A program made the translations under genes and the position numbers. Positions 16,776 through 25,765 of a stretch of DNA of 53,103 nt are shown here, piece after piece. Origin of the DNA: an uncultured Sphingomonas sp. (GTDB lineage Bacteria > Pseudomonadota > Alphaproteobacteria > Sphingomonadales > Sphingomonadaceae); NCBI RefSeq assembly GCF_934560975.1, contig NZ_CAKTFO010000020.1, forward strand, positions 1-53,103. Reading direction: 5' to 3'. The notes under the pieces are model-generated. The model was given only the letters and a program-made list of their open reading frames with translations, was not told where the DNA came from and ran no database searches. The stretch's first letter is position 1; each line of letters opens with the position of its first letter.

Positions 16776-19507
16776 GCTTGCTCCGGATCGGCCTCTCCGC
16801 CGACAGCTTGCCCCAAGAGCGGCGGCGAAGGAAGCCGCGATGCGACACGCCGCACCGCATCGTCCAGCGTCACCCGCCCCACGCGCACGCCGGGCGGAAA
16901 CGCGTCAAGCAGTCGCGACGGCGCGGCGGCGGAGAGCAACACGAACGTGCCATGATCGTCGGCGCGGCGGATCAGCCGCCCGAACGCCTGCGCCAGCCGC
17001 GCGCGGACGATGCGGTCGTCATAGGCCGATCCGCCGCCCGCCGCCTTGCGGGTGGCATGGAGCGTGGTCGGCCGCGGCCATGGCACCCCTTCCATCACCA
17101 CCAGCCGGAGCGAATCGCCGGGCACGTCCACCCCGTCGCGCAACGCATCCGTGCCGAGCAGGCTGGCGCGCGGATCGTCGCGGAAGATGTCGACCAGCGT
17201 ACCGGTGTCGATCGGATCGACATGCTGGGCGTAGAGCGGCAGGCCGGCGCGGGCCAACCGGTCGGCGATGCGGGCATGGACGCCGCGCAGCCGCTGGATG
17301 GCGGTGAACAGGCCCAGCGCGCCGCCGCCCGACGCCTCGATCAGGCGGGCATAGGCGCCGGCCAGTGCCGCCGTGTCCCCGCGCTTGATGTCGGTGACGA
17401 TCAGCACTTCCGCCTGGTCGACATAGTTGAACGGCGAGGATGCGGCGAACCGCATCGGCTGGCGATCGAGATGTACCGCGCCGCTGCGCGCCTCCGCCAC
17501 ATCCCACGCCTCGCTGCCGCGCAGGGTGGCGGAGGTGACGATCAGGCCATGGGCGGGCTTCAGCACCGTGTCCGCCAAGGGCCGCGTCGGATCGAGCCAG
17601 TGGCGGTGGAGGCCGATGTCATATTCGCGCCCCTCGACCCGATCGACCGCCAGCCAGTCGACATAATCGGGATCGACCGGGCCGCCGAGCCGGGTCAGCA
17701 ACGCGATCCACCCGCCGATCATGGCGGTGCGATGCGCCAGGCCATAGATGGCGCCGTCCACCCGCGCGCGGGCGGCGGCGTCGAGCCAGTCGGGCGCATC
17801 CTCCAGCACCGCCTGCAACCGCGCGCGCAGCCGCGTCATCGGGCGGACCAGCCCTTCCAGGATCTCGGCAGCGGGCACGGCCGCCTCGATCAGCGCGGCG
17901 TCCAGTTCGGCGGCGGGCGTCTCAATCCCGTAGCCGGCGTCCGCCGCACTGGCGCGGGCATAGGTGGTGGAGCGCACCGCCGCCAGCAGATGCTCCATCG
18001 CCCCCAGCGGCAGTTCCTCTGCCAGCCGGCCGAGCCAGCCGTCCGCCGGCAGTTCGCGCGCGGCGGCGGACGCCTGCTCGATCGCGCGCGCGCCCTCCTC
18101 GTCATAGGAGGCGACGTCCAGCAAGCGGGCGGACAGGCCGCGCCGGCGGCCACGCGCCTTGCTTTCCGGGCCCAGGATCCAGCGGCGCAGCTCGATCGCC
18201 TCCTGCCCGGTCAAAGCGGCGGAGAAGGTCGAATCGGCGGCATCGAACAAATGATGCCCTTCGTCGAACACCACCCGCTGCAAGGCGCGACCTTCCAGGC
18301 GGCGCCGCTCCGCCACGATCATCACCAGGGCATGGTTGGCAATGACGAGGTCGGCTTCCTCCGACGCGCGCGCGGACCGTTCGATGAAGCATTTCCGGTA
18401 ATGCGGGCAGCCGGCATAGACGCATTCGCCCCGCCGGTCGGTCAGCGCGGTGGAGCCCGCCCGCCGGAACAGGGTCGGCAGCCAGCCCGGCAGGTCGCCG
18501 CCGACCATGTCGCCGTCGCGCGTATAGGCCGCCCAGCGCGCCACCAATTGCGCCAGCACCGCCGCCCGGTTCTGGAACCCGCCTTGCAGCGCATCCTCAA
18601 GGTTCAGCAGGCAGAGATAGTTTTCCCGCCCCTTGCGCACCACCACCTTGCGCCGCCGCTCGGCATCGTCGGGAAAGATGCGCGCGCTTTCGGCGGCAAG
18701 CTGGCGCTGCAATGCTTTGGTATAGGTCGACACCCACACCGTGCCGCCCGCCTTGGCCGCATGGAGCGCGGCGGGCGCGAGGTAGCCGAGGGTCTTGCCG
18801 ATGCCGGTTCCCGCCTCCGCCAGCAGCACATGCGGCCGCTCCGCCCCGTCCCGCGGATCGAAGGCGCGGGCGGCGGCGGCGGCATAAGCACGCTGCCCCT
18901 CGCGCGGCTCCGCCCCGTGCCCGACCAGGCGGGCGAGGTTGGCCAGCGTTTCCTCCTCCTCCAGCCGGTGCGGGCGCGGATCGGGGCGGGGCGCGGCATC
19001 CTCCCATTGCGGCAGGCGGGAAAACAGCCAGCGTTCCGCCTCCGCCGGCTTGGGGATGCGCGGCGCGACCAGCCCTGCCCACGGCCAGCGCAGCCGCCCG
19101 AGCGTCTGGGCGGAGGTCCACGCCCCCTCTCGCTCAACCCAGGCGGGATCGCCGAGCCGGTCGAGCAGGGCATGAGCGGCATGGCACAGGAACAGGGTCG
19201 CCGCCGCATCGTCCTCCGGCGGCTCCAGCCCCAAAGCGCGCGCGAGGCCCGCCGGGGTCGGCACCGCGAAGCGGGCGGGATGCACGAAGGCGTAGAGTTC
19301 GAGCAGGTCGAGGCCCGACACCTCGCTCAACCCCAATCGCGCCGCGACCAGGGGCGCGTTGAGGAGGATGGTGGGCGTCGCCGAAACCTGCGCCACCGCC
19401 TCGCCCCGGCCGAGCACGCGCAGCCCCTCGCCCGGCACGGCGAGCCAGATGCCGCCATGGGTCGCGTGCAAGGCGGGCAGCGGCGGCAGATCGTCCGGGT
19501 TCACCAT
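16772..19507 (-). CDS. DinG/XPD-type Fe-S DNA helicase
   Basis: Predicted 5'-3' superfamily II DNA helicase of 911 residues that unwinds damaged or structured DNA. The Walker A is AGTGIGKT (232-239) and motif II is DEGH (415-418). Four cysteines at about 299, 362, 367 and 373 are spaced as [4Fe-4S] ligands of the XPD/DinG family. Motifs V/VI appear as LGTDALRDGVDVPG and RLAQAFGRLIRR. The first 200 residues form an extra domain with no clear motif; it may be a decayed nuclease-type domain (LLELYAFVHPARFAVPTP). ATG 19507 overlaps the upstream gene's stop (ATGGTGA); the much longer frame upstream is antisense-type extension and is rejected. Confidence 0.93.
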   Translation of the reverse strand: MVNPDDLPPLPALHATHGGIWLAVPGEGLRVLGRGEAVAQVSATPTILLNAPLVAARLGLSEVSGLDLLELYAFVHPARFAVPTPAGLARALGLEPPEDDAAATLFLCHAAHALLDRLGDPAWVEREGAWTSAQTLGRLRWPWAGLVAPRIPKPAEAERWLFSRLPQWEDAAPRPDPRPHRLEEEETLANLARLVGHGAEPREGQRAYAAAAARAFDPRDGAERPHVLLAEAGTGIGKTLGYLAPAALHAAKAGGTVWVSTYTKALQRQLAAESARIFPDDAERRRKVVVRKGRENYLCLLNLEDALQGGFQNRAAVLAQLVARWAAYTRDGDMVGGDLPGWLPTLFRRAGSTALTDRRGECVYAGCPHYRKCFIERSARASEEADLVIANHALVMIVAERRRLEGRALQRVVFDEGHHLFDAADSTFSAALTGQEAIELRRWILGPESKARGRRRGLSARLLDVASYDEEGARAIEQASAAARELPADGWLGRLAEELPLGAMEHLLAAVRSTTYARASAADAGYGIETPAAELDAALIEAAVPAAEILEGLVRPMTRLRARLQAVLEDAPDWLDAAARARVDGAIYGLAHRTAMIGGWIALLTRLGGPVDPDYVDWLAVDRVEGREYDIGLHRHWLDPTRPLADTVLKPAHGLIVTSATLRGSEAWDVAEARSGAVHLDRQPMRFAASSPFNYVDQAEVLIVTDIKRGDTAALAGAYARLIEASGGGALGLFTAIQRLRGVHARIADRLARAGLPLYAQHVDPIDTGTLVDIFRDDPRASLLGTDALRDGVDVPGDSLRLVVMEGVPWPRPTTLHATRKAAGGGSAYDDRIVRARLAQAFGRLIRRADDHGTFVLLSAAAPSRLLDAFPPGVRVGRVTLDDAVRRVASRLPSPPLLGQAVGGEADPEQA

Positions 19508-20070
19508 CCGGCCAGCGCCTCCACGAAGCCGCGCGCATTGGGCAGGCGATCGAAATGGATGTTGCCGTCGATGTCGGCGGAGGGATCGCCGGGGATCAGC
19601 ATCACCGCCGCATTGCCGTAGCCGCGCCGGTCCACCGCGCCGAGGATGCCGCCGACCACCCGCTCCCGCCCGATCTCCATCAGCGGGCTGCGCGTCCAGG
19701 GAAGGGTCCACAGGATGCGGCGATCGGTGACGGTCAGGCGCACGAACGGCGCGCGCAGCACCGCCATCACGAAACCGGGATAGCGGCGGAGCAGCAGCAC
19801 GATCACGCCCGCCACCAGCCCCAGCAACAAGGCGGTAATCCCGAAGGAAAAGGCATAATCGCCGGTGCTGGCGGGGTAAGGCCACCAGATCGCCCACAGC
19901 AGGATGGTCAGCGTCCACCCCTGCAACGACGCGAACATCGCCACCGCCACCGCGCCCGAGGGCAAGGCGCGCAGGCCCGGCCGCGCGACATAAGCGGTAC
20001 GCTCCGCCACCGCCTCCAGCCGCCGGATCAGGGGGACGGGCAGGTTATGCTCGGGCGGCAGGATGTCCAT
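19501..20070 (-). CDS. Two-helix membrane protein with PH-like domain
   Basis: The 189-residue protein has two transmembrane helices at about residues 45-100 (AVAMFASLQGWTLTILLWAIWW and FGITALLLGLVAGVIVLLL). The C-terminal soluble domain begins FVRLTVTDRRILWTLPWTRS. The LTVTDRRI...W pattern is typical of bacterial PH-like (YdbS) domains. ATG 20070 with GGAG 9 bases upstream is preferred to ATG 20094. It heads the four-gene minus operon and is divergent from lysK across about 90 bases. Confidence 0.75.
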   Translation of the reverse strand: MDILPPEHNLPVPLIRRLEAVAERTAYVARPGLRALPSGAVAVAMFASLQGWTLTILLWAIWWPYPASTGDYAFSFGITALLLGLVAGVIVLLLRRYPGFVMAVLRAPFVRLTVTDRRILWTLPWTRSPLMEIGRERVVGGILGAVDRRGYGNAAVMLIPGDPSADIDGNIHFDRLPNARGFVEALAGW

Positions 20071-20161
20071 CGGCCAGCACTCCGAAAGCTCCATCGACTC
20101 GGAAACCGCTTTTCACGCGTCCGCGCCTTCCACTAAGGGCGTCTATTCACGCTATAAGATC

Positions 20162-21751
20162 ATGGAACAAATGACAAACGCGCTTCGCGATGCCGCCCTC
20201 GCCTCCAAGGCATGGCCCTATGAAGAGGCGCGCAAGCTGCTCGCCCGCTACCCCGACGGCGTGCCCGCCAAGGGCCATGTGCTGTTCGAGACCGGCTATG
20301 GTCCGTCGGGCCTGCCGCATATCGGCACGTTCAACGAAGTGCTGCGCACCACCATGGTCCGCCGCGCGTTCGAGGCCCTGTCGGACGTGCCGACCCGGCT
20401 GGTTGCGTTCAGCGACGACATGGACGGGTTGCGCAAGGTGCCGGACAATGTCCCCAACGGGGACATGCTGCGCGCGCATCTCGGCAAGCCGCTCAGCCGC
20501 ATCCCCGATCCGTTCGGCACGCACGAAAGCTTCGCACACCACAACAATGCGATGCTGCGCGACTTCCTCGACCGGTTCGGCTTCCAATACGAGTTCCTGT
20601 CGGCCAGCGACTATTATGCCGCCGGCCGCTTCGACGACGCGCTGCGCCAGGTGCTGCGCCACTATGACGCAATCATGGGCGTGATGCTGCCCACCCTGCG
20701 CGAGGAACGGCGCGCCACCTATTCGCCGGTGCTGCCGATCAGCCCCACGAGCGGCATCGTGCTGCAGGTGCCGATCGAGGTGGTGGACGCCGATGCCGGC
20801 CTGGTCCGGTTCGAGGATGAGGGCGAAACCATCACCCAATCGATCCTCGGCGGGCAGGCCAAGCTGCAATGGAAGGTCGACTGGGCGATGCGCTGGGTCG
20901 CGCTGGGCGTCGATTACGAGATGGCGGGCAAGGACCTGATCGATTCGGTCACCCAGTCCGGCAAGATCGCCCGCGTCCTGGGCGCCAGGCCGCCCGAGGG
21001 CTTCAATTACGAGATGTTCCTGGACGAGCATGGCGAGAAGATCTCCAAGTCCAAGGGCAACGGCCTCAGCCTCGACCAGTGGCTGACCTACGGGCCAAAG
21101 GAGAGCGTGGCATACTTCGCCTATCGCGAGCCCAAGCGCGCCAAGCAGCTGCATCTGGGCGTGATCCCGCGCGCGATCGACGATTATTGGAAGTCGGTGG
21201 CGGACTATCCGGCGCAGGGCCTGCCCCAGCAATTGGGCAATCCCGTCCACCATATCCACAATGGCGACGTGCCGACGGATTCGCTGCCGGTCACCTTCGG
21301 CCTGCTGCTCAACCTGGTCGGCGTGATCGGCGACGCGGACAAGAATGTGGTGTGGGATTACCTCCAGGCCTATCGCCCCGGCGTGACGCATCCCGCGCTG
21401 GATGGGCTGATCGGTCACGCCTTGGCCTATCATCGCGACGTGGTCGCCCCCACGCTCAAGCGGCGCGCGCCGACGGCGGAGGAGGCCGCCGCGCTGCGCG
21501 ATCTCGACGGGCGGCTCGCCACGTTGGACGCGGACGATCTGGCGGCGGCTGCGCAGAACGAGGTCTATGAAGTCGGCAAGCTCCATTACGGGCAGGAACG
21601 GCTGCGCGACTGGTTCAAGGCACTGTACGAAACCCTGCTCGGGTCGGAACAGGGGCCGCGCATGGGCAGCTTCATCGCGCTCTATGGCCTGGCCAACAGC
21701 CGGGCGCTGATCGCGGACGCGCTGGGCAAGGTGGACCGCAGCGTCGAATAA
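20162..21751 (+). CDS. lysK: Lysyl-tRNA synthetase, class I
   Basis: This enzyme charges tRNA-Lys with lysine using the Rossmann-fold class I mechanism. The 529-residue product has the HIGH-type motif PHIGT at 52-56 and the KMSKS-type motif KISKSK at about 293-298. These define the class I (archaeal-type) enzyme found in alphaproteobacteria and spirochaetes, instead of the usual class II LysS. ATG 20162 is chosen; 20171 is an alternative, and the longer frame upstream lies in the divergent promoter region. AAAGGG/CCCTTT at the stop codon may form a weak terminator. Confidence 0.97.
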   Translation: MEQMTNALRDAALASKAWPYEEARKLLARYPDGVPAKGHVLFETGYGPSGLPHIGTFNEVLRTTMVRRAFEALSDVPTRLVAFSDDMDGLRKVPDNVPNGDMLRAHLGKPLSRIPDPFGTHESFAHHNNAMLRDFLDRFGFQYEFLSASDYYAAGRFDDALRQVLRHYDAIMGVMLPTLREERRATYSPVLPISPTSGIVLQVPIEVVDADAGLVRFEDEGETITQSILGGQAKLQWKVDWAMRWVALGVDYEMAGKDLIDSVTQSGKIARVLGARPPEGFNYEMFLDEHGEKISKSKGNGLSLDQWLTYGPKESVAYFAYREPKRAKQLHLGVIPRAIDDYWKSVADYPAQGLPQQLGNPVHHIHNGDVPTDSLPVTFGLLLNLVGVIGDADKNVVWDYLQAYRPGVTHPALDGLIGHALAYHRDVVAPTLKRRAPTAEEAAALRDLDGRLATLDADDLAAAAQNEVYEVGKLHYGQERLRDWFKALYETLLGSEQGPRMGSFIALYGLANSRALIADALGKVDRSVE

Positions 21752-21789
21752 AGGGATCGTTTCGGCCCCTTTGTGCGATTATCCCTTTC

Positions 21790-22476
21790 ATGAGGCATTT
21801 CATCGTTCCGATCTGTGCGGCGTTGGTGGTGGCGGCAGCCCCGGCCCCGGCCCCGGCCCACGCCGCCACCCCGCGCGAAATCCTGACCCAGGCATCGTTC
21901 GGGACGACCGACAAGGCGCAGGCGCTGACCCTGGTGAAGCAGGCGCTGGCGCAGGCGGATGCCGAGTTGAAGGCCGACCCTGGGGATCGCGAAGCCGTGC
22001 TGCAACATGGCGTGGCGCTGGGCTATCGCGCGCGCCTGACCCGATCGCCGGCCGATGCCAAGGCGGCGCGGGCCCTGTTCGAGACGTATGCCGCCACCTC
22101 GCCGCGTGATCCGGAGGGGCAGTTGGCGCTCGCCACCTGGCACCTCGATACGGTGGAAGCGGGCTTCTTCGCCTTCACCATGCTGAAGGCGAAGAAGGAG
22201 GTGGGCCTGGCCGCGCTCAACCGGGCGGTGGCGCTGGGCGGCAATCGCGCTTTCTTCCCCGGCTTCGCGGCGTTGCTGCGGATCCGCCTGAACCCCAAGG
22301 ATGTGGCGGGTGCGCGGCAACTGGCGGAACGCGCGCTGGCGGGATCGACCAACAGCGCGCTCGACCGGCTGGCGCGCCGTGACGCGGAGGCGGTGCTGGT
22401 CCCGCTCCGCAACAATGACGGCGCGGCCGCCGCCCAACTCGCGCGCAAGCTGCTGCCGTTCGGGCGGCTCGACTGA
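21790..22476 (+). CDS. Periplasmic TPR-like protein
   Basis: I do not recognise a named family. The 228-residue product has a signal peptide (MRHFIVPICAALVVAAAPAP, cleavage likely after AHA). An all-helical body follows in which 35- to 40-residue blocks resemble degenerate TPR or Sel1-type repeats: QALAQADAELKADPGDREAV, AKAARALFETYAATSPRDPE and AARQLAERALAGSTNSALD-like units. It probably scaffolds protein interactions in the periplasm. No good ribosome-binding site precedes the ATG. A GC-rich hairpin follows. Confidence 0.75.
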   Translation: MRHFIVPICAALVVAAAPAPAPAHAATPREILTQASFGTTDKAQALTLVKQALAQADAELKADPGDREAVLQHGVALGYRARLTRSPADAKAARALFETYAATSPRDPEGQLALATWHLDTVEAGFFAFTMLKAKKEVGLAALNRAVALGGNRAFFPGFAALLRIRLNPKDVAGARQLAERALAGSTNSALDRLARRDAEAVLVPLRNNDGAAAAQLARKLLPFGRLD

Positions 22477-22493
22477 CCGCATGGCAACGACAC

Positions 22494-22521
22494 GGGGCCG
22501 GACGGTCACCCGCCCGGCCCC
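22494..22521. terminator. Bidirectional hairpin between convergent genes
   Basis: A perfect 8-bp stem GGGGCCGG/CCGGCCCC with a 12-base loop lies between the stop codons of the plus-strand TPR-like gene and the minus-strand RcnB gene. There is no T-run on either side. Confidence 0.55.
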
Positions 22522-22543
22522 GGTTCCGGGGTGAAGCCGCCCG

Positions 22544-23014
22544 TTAGAAGAAGAAGCGGTCGTAGACCTGCATCACCCGGCCGTTGCGGGTGTTCACCAG
22601 CACCACGTCATTCCCGTACCGCACCCAGCGTTGCGGACCGCGGGCCGCCGGCAGGTGATAGCGATACGGATCGACCCAGTAACGCTGCCCGTAATAAGCG
22701 GGCTGGAAGCGGTAGCCGACCGTCACCGGCCGATAGCGGTAGTTGGCAGGCCCGGCATAGCGGCCCATGCGATAGGCGGACGGATTGCCGCGGCGATGAT
22801 CGCGCCAGTCGTCGCGATACTCACGGCGCGCGTCGCGCAGGTCGCGCCGCGCGTCCCTGACGTCACCGCGATCGCCATAGCGCACCGCATGGTCGAGGTC
22901 GCGGCGCTGCTCATAGACGTCGCGGCGGTCGTGACGCAGTTCGCGCGTCTGCGCCTGGGCGATGGTCGGGACGACGGTTGCGGCCAGCAAGGCTGCGATG
23001 ATCGCTTTACGCAT
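22544..23014 (-). CDS. RcnB-family periplasmic protein
   Basis: The 156-residue product has a Sec signal peptide (MRKAIIAALLAATVVPTIAQAQ) and a middle rich in Arg and Asp (repeats such as RRDLRDARREYRDDWRDHRRG). A C-terminal RcnB-like domain follows with RYRPVTVGYRF, RYWVDPYRYHLP and RWVRYGNDVVLVNTRNGRVMQVYDRFFF. E. coli RcnB is a periplasmic nickel/cobalt homeostasis protein; metal binding here is not shown. ATG 23014 has GAGAGG 8 bases upstream and is preferred to 23020. Confidence 0.85.
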   Translation of the reverse strand: MRKAIIAALLAATVVPTIAQAQTRELRHDRRDVYEQRRDLDHAVRYGDRGDVRDARRDLRDARREYRDDWRDHRRGNPSAYRMGRYAGPANYRYRPVTVGYRFQPAYYGQRYWVDPYRYHLPAARGPQRWVRYGNDVVLVNTRNGRVMQVYDRFFF

Positions 23015-23180
23015 GGTCATTACCTCTCGTGTCTTTCGAACCTTCCGGCGGACGGACCTGCGGGCCCTCCCGTCGACTATGTGTGTAGAAGTGATTCGCT
23101 GAACCGATGTGGAATCTGTTCGTCAGCTTTCCGAAAGAATAAGGCGACGTGTCTGTCCGAACCGCCGCCTCTTCGACTTT

Positions 23181-24071
23181 TTACCAGAAGAAGTCCTGGA
23201 TCACGTCCACCACTTCGCCGCTCTGCACGTCCACCAGCAGCACGTCGTCATAATAACGGACCCAGCGATACGGGCCGGAAACGGGCGGCAGGCGATAGGC
23301 CCAGGGATCGGCCAGCCAGTAGCTCGGCGCGTAGAAGAAGGATTGCAGATAGGCGCCGCGCCCGAACGGCCGATAGCCATAGCCCCAGCTGCGCGGCGCG
23401 ACGTAGCGGTGGCGGTACAGGTCGCGATGCGTGTCGCGCCAACCACGCCAGTCATAACGCCGGTCCGTGCGCCAGTCGTCGCGCAGGCCGAGTCGGCGGC
23501 CATCGTTCCAACGCCGGTCGTTGCCCCAACGCCGGTCACCATCCCAGCGACGATCCCCGTTCCAGCGACGCGCATCGTCCAGGCGACGTGCCTGCCACTG
23601 ACGATCGTCACGGCCGCCGCGCTGAATCTCGCGATCGCGGTCCCAGCGGTTGGGCGAATCCCTTCGCCCGTTCCACTGGCGGTCGACCCGCTGCCGATCC
23701 GTGCCGAATCGCGGGGCTGCATCATCGGGGCGACCGAAGCGATCGCCACCATCGGCACGGGGCGGCATGTCGGGGCGGTCGGGCCTGTCCGGGCGGAAGG
23801 ACGGGCGACCGGGATTGTCTCCGCCGCCAAAGCCGCCAGGCCGTTCGTTGCCGCGCCAGCGGGCACCGTCCGGGGACAAGCGGGCTCCTCCCATGTCCGG
23901 GCGCCGGAACTGGCCGCCTTCGGGGCGCTGCCATCGACCACCGCCGTCGGGCCGGCCTTCCCGCGCGACGCGGGCGCCCGACATGTCGCCCGTGGCCTGG
24001 GCGGACAGGCTCGCGGGAAGCGCCAACAGCCCCGCCGCCGCGATCAGCAATGCGGTACGCACTTTCTGCAT
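23181..24071 (-). CDS. RcnB-family protein, long low-complexity form
   Basis: The 296-residue product has a signal peptide (MQKVRTALLIAAAGLLALPA, cleavage near SLSAQA). About 190 residues are dominated by Arg, Asp, Gly, Trp and Pro, including tandem NGDRRWDGDRRWGNDRRW-type repeats. The C-terminal domain matches its neighbour's: YRWVRYYDDVLLVDVQSGEVVDVIQDFFW. GGAGA upstream of ATG 24071 supports the start. The two RcnB genes are separated by 166 bases and are probably paralogues. The repeats suggest an extended, possibly metal- or polyanion-binding region. Confidence 0.85.
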   Translation of the reverse strand: MQKVRTALLIAAAGLLALPASLSAQATGDMSGARVAREGRPDGGGRWQRPEGGQFRRPDMGGARLSPDGARWRGNERPGGFGGGDNPGRPSFRPDRPDRPDMPPRADGGDRFGRPDDAAPRFGTDRQRVDRQWNGRRDSPNRWDRDREIQRGGRDDRQWQARRLDDARRWNGDRRWDGDRRWGNDRRWNDGRRLGLRDDWRTDRRYDWRGWRDTHRDLYRHRYVAPRSWGYGYRPFGRGAYLQSFFYAPSYWLADPWAYRLPPVSGPYRWVRYYDDVLLVDVQSGEVVDVIQDFFW

Positions 24072-24172
24072 ACATCGTCTCCTGCCCGGGGCACGACAGC
24101 ACCCCGGAATGATCCCCTGCTAGGCCTTGGGCGCTGATCGGCGGCTGAACCCGCCCGTCAGCATCCAGAAAG

Positions 24173-24715
24173 CTAACGCCCGGGCGGGGACAAAGCCGGC
24201 ACGGCGGCGGCGGCATCCTCCGCATCGATGCCGGGCGGCGGGGCGGCGGTAATGGCCGGACCACCCCGCATCGCCGCCCCCGCGCGGTGAATCGCGCGGC
24301 GGACGCGGGGATAGGTGCCGCAACGGCACAGGTTGGTGATGGCCTCGTCGATCTGCGCATCGCTGGGCTCGGTCGTCCGGGCGAGCAACGCCGCCGCCGC
24401 CATGATCATGCCCGACTGGCAATAGCCGCATTGCGGTGCACCCTCCGCCACCCAGGCCTGCTGCACGGCGTGGCTGCGATCGGGCGAGAGCCCCTCGATC
24501 GTAGTCACGAAGCTGCCCTCGATCGCGCCGATCGGCACCTGGCAGGCGCGGCGCGGCACCCCATCGACATGGACGGTGCAGGCCCCGCATTGGCCCGCGC
24601 CACAGCCATATCTGGTGCCGGTCAGGTTGGACGCATCGCGCAGGGCCCAGAGCAAGGGCGTCTGCGGGTCCATGCGGTAATGGACAGGTTCGCCATTGAC
24701 GGTGAAGCTGGTCAT
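24173..24715 (-). CDS. [2Fe-2S] subunit of a molybdenum hydroxylase (IorA/CoxS type), orphan
   Basis: Small iron-sulfur subunits of xanthine-oxidase-family hydroxylases pass electrons from the Mo subunit. The 180-residue product has the plant-type cluster motif CGAGQCGACTVHVDG plus a later Cys, and the second cluster motif CGYCQSGM with CRCGTYPR. It carries a Pro/Ala-rich C-terminal extension of about 30 residues. No Mo-binding or FAD subunit is nearby, which is unusual because iorB- or coxL-type genes normally sit next door. The partner may be elsewhere in the genome. Confidence 0.92.
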   Translation of the reverse strand: MTSFTVNGEPVHYRMDPQTPLLWALRDASNLTGTRYGCGAGQCGACTVHVDGVPRRACQVPIGAIEGSFVTTIEGLSPDRSHAVQQAWVAEGAPQCGYCQSGMIMAAAALLARTTEPSDAQIDEAITNLCRCGTYPRVRRAIHRAGAAMRGGPAITAAPPPGIDAEDAAAAVPALSPPGR

Positions 24716-24890
24716 GCCGGGCCCGCCCTAAGCCGATGTGGAAGGATTGCAACGCGGATGGCGGCGGAGGGTTGAAGAATCGGCGGCGCGCTGTTAGGGG
24801 CGCCGCTTCACGACGTGGGCTTTGCCTGCGGCGACCCGGATACATTGCCAGGCCGGTGGACGCGCCGGCTACATGGAGACATGATTTTTT

Positions 24891-25097
24891 ATGCAGATCA
24901 TCGTTCGCGACAACAATGTCGACCAAGCCCTTCGCGCGCTCAAGAAGAAGCTGCAGCGTGAAGGCGTGTACCGCGAAATGAAGCTGCGTCGCCACTACGA
25001 GAAGCCGTCGGAAAAGCGTGCGCGCGAGCGTGCGGCCGCTGTCCGCCGCGCCCGCAAGCTGGAGCGCAAGCGCGCCGAGCGCGACCAGGCACGTTAA
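24891..25097 (+). CDS. rpsU: 30S ribosomal protein S21
   Basis: S21 helps the 30S subunit select mRNA. The 68-residue product starts MQIIVRDNNVDQALRALKKKLQREGVYREMKLR and ends in a very basic tail, standard for the family. The ATG at 24891 follows GGAGAC with a T-rich spacer. The FKBP gene starts 16 bases after its stop and is probably co-transcribed. Confidence 0.97.
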   Translation: MQIIVRDNNVDQALRALKKKLQREGVYREMKLRRHYEKPSEKRARERAAAVRRARKLERKRAERDQAR

Positions 25098-25113
25098 GGC
25101 CTGACGCGCCAGC

Positions 25114-25716
25114 ATGTCGGAAGTCACCGCCGTTCCCCTGCGCCCCGTGGGCAAGAAGGGGCTGGCCGCTCTCTGGGCCGGCATCGCCTGCTTCGTCGTC
25201 GCCGGCGTCGGTGCGGCCTGGGCCACGGCGGAAAAGCCCGCTTTGTCGGCCATGGCGCCGCAGGACTTCCTGGCGGCCAACACCAAGCGCAACGGCGTGC
25301 ACACCACCGGCTCCGGCTTGCAGTACAAGGTGCTGAAGGCCGGCAGCGGGCCGCATGTCACGATCAACGACATCGTCTCGGTCGAATATCGCGGCACCCT
25401 GGTTGATGGCACGCAGTTCGACGCGAGCCAGCCCGGTCAGCCGGTGCAGTTCCCGGTGGCGGGCGTCGTGCCCGGCTTCACCGAAGCATTGCTGCTGATG
25501 TCCAAGGGCGCCACATACCGCGTGTGGCTGCCGCCGCAGCTGGCCTATGGCGATCGTCAGGCAGGGCCGATCCCGCCCAATTCGGTGCTGGCGTTCGACA
25601 TTACCCTGGACGATTTCGCGCCGATGCCGCCGCAGCCGGCCATGCCGCAAATGGGCCTGGGCCAGCAGCCGCAGGGCGATCCGACCCAAGGCGATCCGAC
25701 CCAGCCGCAGATGTGA
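25114..25716 (+). CDS. FKBP-type peptidyl-prolyl cis-trans isomerase
   Basis: The 200-residue protein has a short cytoplasmic N-terminus, a transmembrane or signal-anchor helix (GLAALWAGIACFVVAGVGAAWA) and one FKBP domain at about residues 65-180. The domain shows VSVEYRGTLVDGTQFDAS, PVQFPVAGVVPGFTEAL and PQLAYGDRQAG, the residues lining the FK506 pocket. A Gln/Pro/Met-rich tail follows. It probably assists folding of exported proteins at the inner membrane. It follows rpsU closely and ends at a strong terminator. Confidence 0.93.
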   Translation: MSEVTAVPLRPVGKKGLAALWAGIACFVVAGVGAAWATAEKPALSAMAPQDFLAANTKRNGVHTTGSGLQYKVLKAGSGPHVTINDIVSVEYRGTLVDGTQFDASQPGQPVQFPVAGVVPGFTEALLLMSKGATYRVWLPPQLAYGDRQAGPIPPNSVLAFDITLDDFAPMPPQPAMPQMGLGQQPQGDPTQGDPTQPQM

Positions 25717-25734
25717 TCGCGCGAACGCCGTGAT

Positions 25735-25765
25735 AAAAAAGGGCCGCCGTGCGCGGCCCTTTTTT
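25735..25765. terminator. Strong bidirectional terminator
   Basis: AAAAAAGGGCCGC and GCGGCCCTTTTTT pair around a 5-base loop. A-run and T-run flank the stem, so it should work for both the plus-strand FKBP gene and the minus-strand ccmB gene, whose TAA lies in the T-run. Confidence 0.92.

Noticed and set aside
16778..19621. 947-codon open frame antisense to the Fe-S helicase
   Set aside because: Composition is Arg/Gly/Gln-rich with no domain signature; the helicase motifs on the minus strand are intact.
24120..25412. 430-codon minus-strand frame across rpsU, FKBP and the [2Fe-2S] gene
   Set aside because: It crosses three well-supported genes and both strands' intergenic regions, with no recognisable domain.
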